Below are positions 7,896-14,126 of a stretch of DNA of 18,320 nt, one piece after another (within the stretch, counting starts at the first letter, position 1; each line of letters begins with the position of its first letter). Position numbers and translations under genes: made by a program. The stretch is from an uncultured Pirellulaceae bacterium (GTDB lineage Bacteria > Planctomycetota > Planctomycetia > Pirellulales > Pirellulaceae), in NCBI GenBank assembly GCA_947259675.1, contig CAMYNE010000003.1, positions 1-18,320 of the forward strand, given 5' to 3'. The notes under the pieces were generated by a model. The model was not told where the DNA came from, did no database searches, and saw only the letters and a program-made list of their open reading frames with translations.

Positions 7896-8794
7896 GTCCC
7901 GGTGATTCGATTCCAGGCTTTCGCCGCGTCCCGCGGACGGGAGTGATCTATGTCATGCACCGCGCGGCCGAATGTGGCTTTCGACGCGGAAGCGATGATT
8001 GGGCCAACCTGGGCCAGGGAGCCCCCGAGGTGGGGCCGATCGACGGAGCGCCGCCGCGGATCACGGCGATTTCGATGGATCCCGCACAACATGAATACAG
8101 CCCGATCTCGGGGCAATTGGATCTTCGCCAGCGCATCGCCGAGATGTACAACGCGTTGTACCGCCACGACAAGCCCTCGCAATACACCTACGAAAACGTC
8201 AGCATCTCGGGTGGCGGCCGGGTGGCATTAACTCGCGTTGCGGCCGCGCTGGGTAACATCAACATGGGGCACTTCCTGCCCGACTACACGGCGTATGAGG
8301 AACTGCTGGGCATTTTCAAAGCCTTCGTGCCGATCCCGATCCTGCTGGACGCGGAAGCTGGCTACCGAGTTTCCATCGAGCAGCTCAAAAAAGAAGTGCT
8401 CGGTCGTGGCCTCAAAGCGCTGCTGATTAGTAACCCTACGAATCCCACGGGCCAGGTCATTGAAGGAAATCGATTGGCGGAGCTGGTCGAGATGACGGGT
8501 AAGTATCGATGCTCGTTGATCCTCGATGAGTTTTACTCGCACTACATTTATACCGGCCCTCAGGACGGACCTCCCAAAATGGTCTCGGCCGCGGCACATG
8601 TCGACGACGTGGAAAAAGATCCGGTGGTGATCATCGACGGGCTGACCAAGAATTGGCGATACCCTGGCTGGCGGATCAGCTGGACCCTTGGTCCCAAGCA
8701 AACCATCAACGCGATCACCAGCGCTGGCTCATTCCTCGACGGCGGCGCCAACCATCCATTTCAATCGTACATTTTGGACTTACTCGATCCGTAA
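7892..8794 (+). CDS. Aminotransferase N-terminal part (300 aa, ends at premature TAA)
   Basis: This part has a TTG start with GGAGG 9 nt upstream. It contains the cofactor-binding large domain with the catalytic lysine K253 and the SNPTNPTG motif, but it lacks the C-terminal small domain and the conserved Arg that binds the substrate carboxylate. If translated alone it should not be a working transaminase. It ends in 'LLDP', in the middle of the helix that connects the two domains. Confidence 0.6.
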   Translation: MSPGDSIPGFRRVPRTGVIYVMHRAAECGFRRGSDDWANLGQGAPEVGPIDGAPPRITAISMDPAQHEYSPISGQLDLRQRIAEMYNALYRHDKPSQYTYENVSISGGGRVALTRVAAALGNINMGHFLPDYTAYEELLGIFKAFVPIPILLDAEAGYRVSIEQLKKEVLGRGLKALLISNPTNPTGQVIEGNRLAELVEMTGKYRCSLILDEFYSHYIYTGPQDGPPKMVSAAAHVDDVEKDPVVIIDGLTKNWRYPGWRISWTLGPKQTINAITSAGSFLDGGANHPFQSYILDLLDP

Positions 8795-9148
8795 TTGGTC
8801 GTGAAAAAAACAGCGGCGATGCAGAGGCTGTTTCGTAAGAAGCGAGACTATGTACTCGAGCGATTGCAACAGCTTGGTGTGAAAGTCGAGGCCGAACCCG
8901 AGGGTACGTTCTACGTTTGGGCAAATCTCACAGACCTGCCGGAGCCACTGGACGACGGCCTGTCGTTTTTTGAAGCGGGTCTCAGCGAAAACGTGATCAC
9001 AGTGCCGGGTGTGTTTTTTGATGTAAACCCCGAAAAACGACGCTACGGCCAATACCACAACTACTGTCGAATTAGCTTTGGGCCGGAGATGGAGACGCTC
9101 AAGCGCGGTCTGGGCAGTCTCGAACGCGTGATCGCCAAACATCGCTAG
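8795..9148 (+). CDS. Aminotransferase C-terminal part (117 aa)
   Basis: This begins directly after the TAA in the same frame (TTG 8795, GTG 8801 or ATG 8819 could start it) and ends at the TAG at 9146-9148. It holds the small C-terminal domain: 'KRDYVLERL', 'PEGTFYVWANL', 'GVFFD' and 'YCRISFG' with the substrate-binding Arg. The conserved residues are intact, so any decay is recent or the stop is not always effective. No independent ribosome site is seen. Confidence 0.5.
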   Translation: MVVKKTAAMQRLFRKKRDYVLERLQQLGVKVEAEPEGTFYVWANLTDLPEPLDDGLSFFEAGLSENVITVPGVFFDVNPEKRRYGQYHNYCRISFGPEMETLKRGLGSLERVIAKHR

Positions 9149-9169
9149 TCCTTGTCGGCGCGGGTTCTC

Positions 9170-9259
9170 AGGCCCGGAGGGTCGACACATCCTCTGCCGG
9201 TGGCGTGAGCCACCGGATCCGAATCTCCAGACCATCACAAGGCCCGGAGGGTCGACACA
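9170..9259. repeat. 20-bp direct repeat with 70-bp period (REP-like)
   Basis: A 20-bp motif beginning AGGCCCGGAGG and ending GTCGACACA occurs identically at 9170-9189 and 9240-9259. Between the copies lies a perfect hairpin. The arrangement looks like one full 70-bp repeat unit followed by the start of a second. From memory, similar GC-rich units are scattered in planctomycete intergenic regions; this was not checked. Confidence 0.75.
9197..9216. repeat. Perfect 8-bp stem hairpin in the REP-like unit
   Basis: CCGGTGGC, loop GTGA, GCCACCGG. The strong GC-rich stem has no T-tract on either side. It lies in the convergent gap between the aminotransferase and lepA, where it could protect or end transcripts. 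Confidence 0.7.
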
Positions 9260-9304
9260 CTCAATCCCAGACATATTTCGGATCATATTCGACTTCATGT
9301 TTGT

Positions 9305-9419
9305 CTAGAGCACTTCAGAATTGGTATTCGCAAGCGTGGCTGTGGCTTCCAGCCGCAGTACTGGAGCAGGATGCGCAGGATGCCTCAGCCACTGAACAAT
9401 AGCTTTGAAAATGCTCTAG
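9305..9419. mobile_element. MITE-like non-coding element (about 115 bp)
   Basis: The ends are inverted repeats: CTAGAGCA at 9305-9312 and TGCTCTAG at 9412-9419, with weaker matching for about 25 bp inward. The inside holds an imperfect hairpin at 9340-9358 (CTGTGGCT, TCC, AGCCGCAG; one G-T pair) and a tandem 9-bp repeat GCAGGATGC at 9366-9374 and 9375-9383. No protein is encoded that I believe. CTAG at both outer ends could be part of the element or a target duplication. The architecture fits a miniature inverted-repeat element moved in trans; no transposase is in the window. Confidence 0.5.
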
Positions 9420-9493
9420 CAGAAGAATGTATTCTTTTTGAAAATCTTCCTTTGCATGATGTTCCATCTAATTCGTCAATACAAACAGCCAAG

Positions 9494-9502
9494 TTATCCA
9501 CA
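9494..9502 (+). promoter_or_regulatory. Perfect DnaA-box nonamer (isolated)
   Basis: TTATCCACA, the strict DnaA-box consensus, occurs once in the gap just downstream of lepA. No cluster of boxes or AT-rich unwinding element accompanies it, so it is not a replication origin. It could be a DnaA titration site or chance. Confidence 0.25.
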
Positions 9503-9537
9503 ACTTCGCCGGACATGGTTTGGTTGCGGAAAGTCCA

Positions 9538-11334
9538 CTAATCCTTATCAGCCCGTAGCACTGAGACGAAAGCCTTTTGGGGGATGTTGACCTGCCCGAA
9601 CTGCTTCATTTTGGCCTTGCCCTTCTTTTGTTTTTCGAGCAGTTTCTTCTTTCGCGTCACGTCGCCGCCGTAAAGCTTTTCGGTTACATCCTTACGGAAA
9701 GGCGCGATCGTTGAGCGGGCGATGACGTTGCCGCCAATCACGCCCTGGATCGGGATCTTGAACTGGTGGCGGGGAATCTCTTTGGCAAGTCGTTCGCAGT
9801 AATGAAGCGCCCGAGTTCGTGCCTTGTCGCGATGAACCAGATAAGCCAGCGTATCGACCGGCTCCTTGTTGACCAAAATATCGACTTTCACCACATCAGT
9901 TTTTCGATACTCGATCGGATCATAGTCAAATGAGCCGTATCCTCGCGTGATCATTTTGAGCTTGCCATAGAAATCGAAAAGAACCTCTCCGAGCGGCATT
10001 TCGCTGATCACTTCAATTCGACCAGCGGAGAGATAATTCATCGTTTGACTCTCCGAGCGATGTTCCCGGCATAGCTCCATGACTGGACCGACATACGCCT
10101 CGGGAGTCAGAATAGATGCTTTAATAAAGGGCTCGGTGACCGTTTCGATCATCGTTGGATCGGGCCAATAGCTAGGGTTATCTACCTCGATCTCCTGTCC
10201 GTCTTTCAAAGTCAGTTTGTACTTCACCGACGGAGCCGAAATGACCAGACCGAGGTCAAACTCCCGCTCTAATCGCTCTTGAATTACGTCCAAGTGCAGC
10301 AGGCCGAGGAATCCGCAACGAAATCCAAAGCCGAGGGCAGCCGAGCTGTCTTTTTCGTAGGTCAGCGCCGCGTCGTTGATCGCAAGTTTGTCCAAGGCCT
10401 TTGTGAGGTCCACGTACTGGTCCGTGCTCATCGGATAGATGGAGGAAAAGACGACTTGCTTGGCTTCCTGATAACCGGGAATCGGCTCGGCTGCCGGGCG
10501 TTCTAATAGCGTGATCGTGTCGCCGATCTCAATGTCCTGGACACTCTTCACACCGGCGACAATGTAACCGACTTCACCGGCACTCAGCTGATCCTTTGGA
10601 TTGAGCTTGAACTGATTGTAGCCCAACTCATCCACCTTATAATCGCGGCCGCCGTGCATGAAGTGGATCGTGTCTTTCGTTTTCAGGGTGCCTTCCATCA
10701 CGCGGCACTGGAGAATCACGCCTCGATATTTATCGAAATGAGCGTCGAAAACCAGGGCTTTAAGCGGCGCGTTCGGGTTGCCCTTGGGTGGCGGCAGTTT
10801 TTCAACGATTCCGTCTAGCACGTCTTCGATGCCGATCCCAGTCTTCGCGGAAACAGGGATCGCCGCAAACGGGTCCAGCCCCAAATCTTCATCAATCTCC
10901 TCGCGCACTTTATCAACGTCCGCGGCCGGGAGATCGATCTTGTTGATGACGGGCAGAAGTTTCAGATCATATTCCATCGCCAGGTAAAGGTTGGCAACCG
11001 TTTGAGCTTCGACTCCTTGAGAAGCATCGACAACGATCAACGCTCCCTCACACGCCATCAGGGAACGCCGGACTTCGTGCGAAAAATCAACGTGGCCAGG
11101 TGTATCGATCAGGTTCAGCAGATAGTCTTGACCGTCCGGGGCGCGATAGTTAAGCGTAATCGTATTGCTTTTGATGGTGATTCCCCGTTCTCGCTCGATG
11201 TCCATCGAGTCGAGCATCTGGTCGCGGAACTCGCGCTGCGTAACGCCACCGCAGGCCTGGATCAATCGATCGGCCAAAGTCGACTTGCCGTGATCAATAT
11301 GGGCAATAATGCAAAAGTTCCGAATATTTTTCAT
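9538..11334 (-). CDS. lepA: Elongation factor 4 (LepA), back-translocating GTPase
   Basis: This ribosome-binding translational GTPase acts on the elongating ribosome and in initiation/assembly under stress. I chose the ATG at 11334, giving 598 residues and the family N-terminus MKNIRNFCIIAHIDHGKST. A GTG at 11367 would add 11 residues and cannot be excluded; neither has a good ribosome site. Visible motifs are G1 AHIDHGKST (11-19), the switch-I region ERGITIKS (about 49-56), G3 DTPGH (77-81), G4 NKID (131-134) and G5 SAKTG (about 167). The LepA-specific C-terminal domain is complete: 'PIQGVIGGNVIARSTI', 'TEKLYGGDVTRKKKLLEKQKKGK' and a tail ending RADKD. Length and motifs are those of a functional enzyme. 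It lies downstream of the phosphoesterase gene on the same strand, separated by 184 bases that contain a large inverted repeat, so it probably has its own promoter. Confidence 0.97.
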   Translation of the reverse strand: MKNIRNFCIIAHIDHGKSTLADRLIQACGGVTQREFRDQMLDSMDIERERGITIKSNTITLNYRAPDGQDYLLNLIDTPGHVDFSHEVRRSLMACEGALIVVDASQGVEAQTVANLYLAMEYDLKLLPVINKIDLPAADVDKVREEIDEDLGLDPFAAIPVSAKTGIGIEDVLDGIVEKLPPPKGNPNAPLKALVFDAHFDKYRGVILQCRVMEGTLKTKDTIHFMHGGRDYKVDELGYNQFKLNPKDQLSAGEVGYIVAGVKSVQDIEIGDTITLLERPAAEPIPGYQEAKQVVFSSIYPMSTDQYVDLTKALDKLAINDAALTYEKDSSAALGFGFRCGFLGLLHLDVIQERLEREFDLGLVISAPSVKYKLTLKDGQEIEVDNPSYWPDPTMIETVTEPFIKASILTPEAYVGPVMELCREHRSESQTMNYLSAGRIEVISEMPLGEVLFDFYGKLKMITRGYGSFDYDPIEYRKTDVVKVDILVNKEPVDTLAYLVHRDKARTRALHYCERLAKEIPRHQFKIPIQGVIGGNVIARSTIAPFRKDVTEKLYGGDVTRKKKLLEKQKKGKAKMKQFGQVNIPQKAFVSVLRADKD

Positions 11335-11430
11335 CGAAGGGTCTTTAGAAAATGTTGTGGTGATCACACCGCTAGAATTCTAGTAAACGACGTTGAATAC
11401 TGATAGGGATTTGAATTCTTAAATGAAGTT

Positions 11431-11502
11431 AACCACGGAATACACTAGACACACGAACACAACTTGCGCGGAACGTTCGTGGATTTAGAGTGTTTCGTGG
11501 TT
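11431..11502. repeat. 28-nt imperfect inverted repeat (hairpin element)
   Basis: The left arm (11431-11458) and right arm (11475-11502) match at 22 of 28 positions without gaps, around a 16-nt loop that contains the palindrome GAACGTTC partly overlapping the right arm. The arms start AACCACG and end CACGAAC. It lies between the stop of the phosphoesterase gene and the start of lepA, so it may act as a transcription barrier, or be a dispersed repeat. The CCACGAA...ACACGAAC style recalls repeats I have seen in planctomycete and verrucomicrobial genomes (recollection only). Confidence 0.65.
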
Positions 11503-11518
11503 GTCACAATCCAGTCTG

Positions 11519-12037
11519 TCAGCCCCGCAATCTTGGACCGCCTCCTTTTGGTCCCAATTCGATAACGCGGATGTTTTTGAATTCACCGTCTGCGATTTCG
11601 GCCTTCAATAACGTCCGCATGAGTTGCTCGCCATAATTGCCAGCGGCACCCGGATTCACACATAACATCTTGTTGTGTTTGTAATCGGTGTCGACTCGCA
11701 ATAAATGCGAGTGCCCGCAAATCAAAACGTCGGGTGGATCTTCTTTCAGCAACTTAGAAACCCGACGACTGTAGCGACCAGGATAGCCGGCGATGTGCGT
11801 CATCCAGATATCGACGCCTTCGATTTGAAAACGTAGGTCCTCAGGGAATGCGTTTCGAATCGAACTATCGTCGATATTGCCGTAAACGCCTCGAAACGGC
11901 TTAGCCGCTGCGAGTTGATGAGCGATCTCCAGCGAGCCAAAATCTCCGACATGCCAGATTTCATCACAGTCTTCAAAAGCCTTAAAAACTCGCGGATCAA
12001 GGTAGCCGTGTGTGTCTGAGATTATTCCGATTTCCAT
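11519..12037 (-). CDS. YfcE/MJ0936-type metallophosphoesterase (phosphodiesterase)
   Basis: 172 residues, the usual size for the small single-domain calcineurin-like family. All metal-binding motifs are present: D8-T-H10, G31-D32, GNID (N54), H81 after 'IWMT', and GHSH with H109 and H111. Such enzymes use two metal ions (often Mn) to hydrolyse phosphodiester bonds; characterised members act on artificial substrates and their natural substrates are often unknown. It should be cytoplasmic, as no signal peptide is seen. The ATG at 12037 has GGAGAA 9 nt upstream (12052-12047), a good ribosome site. The tail is Gly/Pro-rich. It is divergent from the Uup gene and upstream of lepA, with an inverted repeat between it and lepA. 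Confidence 0.9.
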   Translation of the reverse strand: MEIGIISDTHGYLDPRVFKAFEDCDEIWHVGDFGSLEIAHQLAAAKPFRGVYGNIDDSSIRNAFPEDLRFQIEGVDIWMTHIAGYPGRYSRRVSKLLKEDPPDVLICGHSHLLRVDTDYKHNKMLCVNPGAAGNYGEQLMRTLLKAEIADGEFKNIRVIELGPKGGGPRLRG

Positions 12038-12234
12038 GAACCGATCTTCTCCGATTTATTTTCAATTTCAAGTGCAGTTGGTCTAATTCGGAGACCGTGT
12101 CCCAATCCCTCACGTGTTGTCGTCGGATCAGGGGGACCTTTGAATTCCGCATTCCGCATTGACTGCAAGGCTTGTGAATTTGTGAAAGAAAAGTTCCACT
12201 AGAAGTTTCCAGCAACCGAAATTTCGTACTGCAA
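12038..12234. other. Divergent promoter region between phosphoesterase and Uup genes
   Basis: 197 bases with no ORF. It must hold start signals for both genes. A possible -35 TTGACT at 12159-12164 faces Uup, but the matching -10 (GTGAAA, 12182-12187) is poor. A 7-bp tandem ATTCCGC lies just before it at about 12144-12157. No strong operator-like palindrome was found. Confidence 0.3.
12047..12052 (-). promoter_or_regulatory. Ribosome binding site of the metallophosphoesterase gene
   Basis: Read on the - strand this is GGAGAA, 9 nt before the ATG at 12037. It confirms that start. Confidence 0.55.
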
Positions 12235-14034
12235 ATGCCGCTAGTAACCATCCGCGACTTGACCATTGGGTTTCGCGGTCCACCACTACTTGACCATGTG
12301 TCGTGCCAAATCGACGAAGGCCAACGAATCGGCCTGCTCGGTCGAAACGGAGCGGGCAAAACAACACTGATGCGAATCCTGGCTGGTTGCGTGGAACCCG
12401 ACTCAGGCCAGGTATTGGTCCAGGCCGGAGCCAGGATTGCCATGTTGCAACAGGAAGTGCCTCAAAACAAACAGGGGCCAATCGCGGATGTGGTTCGCGA
12501 AGGACTTTTTGAAACCTCTTCGCAAGACGAGGCTAATTGGAAAGCTGAGAATCAAGTCGAGAATATTCTCAGCCGGATGGAACTGAATCGGGGCGACGAG
12601 TTCAACAAATTGTCATCCGGAATGAAGCGGCGCGTCCTGCTCGCCCAAGCACTTGTATCGTCTCCAGATTTGCTACTCCTGGATGAACCGACCAACCATT
12701 TGGATCTCGATGCAATTAATTGGTTGGAAGAGTTTCTGTTACGATCCAACATGTCGCTGATGTTTGTCACCCACGACCGGATGTTTTTGCGCAATATCGC
12801 TAATCGAATTTTGGAGATTGATCGCGGGCGAATCTTCGATTGGACGTGTGACTACGATACCTTTCTTGTTCGCAAAGAACAGGCTCTCGAAGCAGAAGAA
12901 AAACAGAACGCACTTTTCGACAAACGCCTGGCCGAAGAAGAAGTCTGGATTCGCAAGGGCATCAAAGCTCGGCGCGTCCGCAACGAAGGCCGTGTCAAGG
13001 CACTCAAAAAGTTGCGTTTGGAGCGTCAACAACGTCGTGAGAAACTCGGAACCAGCAGGATTCAGATCCAACAAGGGCAACGCAGCGGATCCCTGGTGCT
13101 GGACGCTGAAGAGATTTCATTCAGCTTTCCCGATCTGCCAATTGTGAAAGACTTTTCCACGACCATCATGCGCGGTGACAAGGTCGGTATCATTGGCCCC
13201 AATGGCGCTGGTAAGACAACTTTATTACGACTGCTACTTGGACAGCTTAAACCAGACGCTGGGAAAGTCAGGTTGGGCACGAATCTGCAAATCGCCTATT
13301 TCGACCAACTTCGAGAACAGCTGGATGAAAATCAAACGGTTGCCCACAATGTTGCCGATGGATATGAATCGCTGGAAATCAACGGAGCCAAAAAACATAT
13401 TCTGGGTTACCTGCAGGATTTCCTGTTTGCGCCGGAACGAGCGCGAACGGAGGTTCGTTTTCTTTCCGGCGGAGAACGGAATCGCATCTTGCTCGCGAAG
13501 CTTTTTGCAAAACCCGCAAACCTGATTATTTTGGATGAACCAACCAACGATCTCGATGCGGAAACCCTGGAATTACTTGAGGAACGTCTGATCGATTACA
13601 AAGGAACGGTGATTATCGTCAGTCACGATCGAGCTTTTCTTAACAACGTCGTGAGCAGTACGATCGCTTTCGAAGACGGGAATGTCAAAGAGTACGACGG
13701 CGGCTATGACGATTGGGTACGGCAGCGACCCGTGGTGGAAGCTGTCAAGACTGCCAAGCCGGGCAAAAAAACGGTTTCGGTCAAATCGAATCAGGCTGCC
13801 AAAAAACCTCGCAAGCTCACGTTCAAAGAAAAACGAGAGCTTGAAAATCTTCCCTCAGAAATCGAATCACTTGAAGCCGAGATTGCCGAACTACATTCTG
13901 CGATGGCCGATCCGAGTTTCTATCAACAAGCGGGTGGAATCATCGCCGAAAGCCAATCGTTATTGAAAGAACGGGACAAGCAGCTGACAACGGCATATCA
14001 GCGTTGGGAAGAACTGGAAGAGCTTCGCGAGTAA
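12235..14034 (+). CDS. uup: ABC-F ATPase of the Uup type
   Basis: 599 residues with two ABC cassettes and no membrane segment. Cassette 1: Walker A GRNGAGKT (36-43), signature LSSGM (126-130), Walker B LLLLDEP (146-152), His180. The ABC-F linker, charged and helical, spans about 210-280 with many Arg/Lys/Glu. Cassette 2: Walker A GPNGAGKT (321-328), signature LSGGE (410-414), Walker B with DEPTND (434-439), His464. Residues 527-599 form the C-terminal coiled-coil domain characteristic of Uup ('KLTFKEKRELENLPSEIESLE'). ABC-F proteins bind the ribosomal E site and relieve stalled or misfolded states; Uup is also tied to suppression of transposon precise excision and, in E. coli, to DNA-branch binding by the C-terminal domain. 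The first signature is LSSGM rather than LSGGE. It ends in a double stop, TAATAA. A ribosome site is not obvious. It is divergent from the phosphoesterase gene. Confidence 0.9.
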   Translation: MPLVTIRDLTIGFRGPPLLDHVSCQIDEGQRIGLLGRNGAGKTTLMRILAGCVEPDSGQVLVQAGARIAMLQQEVPQNKQGPIADVVREGLFETSSQDEANWKAENQVENILSRMELNRGDEFNKLSSGMKRRVLLAQALVSSPDLLLLDEPTNHLDLDAINWLEEFLLRSNMSLMFVTHDRMFLRNIANRILEIDRGRIFDWTCDYDTFLVRKEQALEAEEKQNALFDKRLAEEEVWIRKGIKARRVRNEGRVKALKKLRLERQQRREKLGTSRIQIQQGQRSGSLVLDAEEISFSFPDLPIVKDFSTTIMRGDKVGIIGPNGAGKTTLLRLLLGQLKPDAGKVRLGTNLQIAYFDQLREQLDENQTVAHNVADGYESLEINGAKKHILGYLQDFLFAPERARTEVRFLSGGERNRILLAKLFAKPANLIILDEPTNDLDAETLELLEERLIDYKGTVIIVSHDRAFLNNVVSSTIAFEDGNVKEYDGGYDDWVRQRPVVEAVKTAKPGKKTVSVKSNQAAKKPRKLTFKEKRELENLPSEIESLEAEIAELHSAMADPSFYQQAGGIIAESQSLLKERDKQLTTAYQRWEELEELRE

Positions 14035-14055
14035 TAATCGGAATTCCCGCGTAGG

Positions 14056-14095
14056 CGTGAGGCTAACAACCTTCGTGTTGGGGACAGCCCTCACG
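14056..14095. repeat. Hairpin repeat at the convergent junction
   Basis: CGTGAGGCT (14056-14064) pairs with AGCCCTCACG (14086-14095) with one bulged C, and an inner AACA/TGTT adds to the stem. It lies between the convergent ends of the Uup gene and the anchored TPR-like gene. The run of A residues (14102 onward region) is on the wrong side for an intrinsic terminator on either strand, so it is a structural element or REP-like repeat that may still limit read-through. Confidence 0.4.
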
Positions 14096-14126
14096 AGCAA
14101 AAAAGAGTCTAAACCGAACCGCGACG

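Larger units (their letters stand above)
7892..9148 (+). pseudogene. PLP-dependent class I/II aminotransferase interrupted by one in-frame TAA
   Basis: Read through the TAA at 8792-8794, this is a 418-codon fold-type I aminotransferase of normal length. The two parts share one frame with no gap or frameshift. Landmarks in order: PRTGVIYVM at residues 14-22, 'NLGQGAPE' near 39, the Tyr69-Ser-Pro-Ile-Ser-Gly region ('HEYSPISGQLDLRQRIA'), the SNPTNPTG motif at 180-187, the PLP-contacting Asp in LDEFY (D212), the Schiff-base lysine in DGLTKNWRYPGWR (K253), and the substrate-carboxylate arginine in 'YCRISFG' (about R393). Related sequences usually have Asp-Pro followed by Glu or Gln where the TAA stands, so a single GAA or CAA to TAA change explains the break. 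The gene is visibly more GC-rich than its neighbours (about 52-62% in three hand-counted lines). Its specific amino-acid substrate cannot be told. Alternatives to a pseudogene are sequencing error, stop readthrough or two cooperating fragments. Confidence 0.75.

Noticed and set aside
8780..9298. Antisense open frame (172 aa) across the aminotransferase C-terminal part
   Set aside because: It overlaps sequence with clear aminotransferase motifs on the + strand.
9205..9402. 65-aa open frame through the repeat cluster
   Set aside because: It is made of the REP-like hairpin and MITE-like element; no coding signature.
9491..9506. Replication origin near the DnaA box
   Set aside because: Only one box, no AT-rich unwinding region, no dnaA/dnaN/parAB genes nearby.
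12159..12187. Possible sigma-70 promoter TTGACT with 17-nt spacing upstream of uup
   Set aside because: The -35 is acceptable but the -10 (GTGAAA) does not match; not called as a separate promoter.
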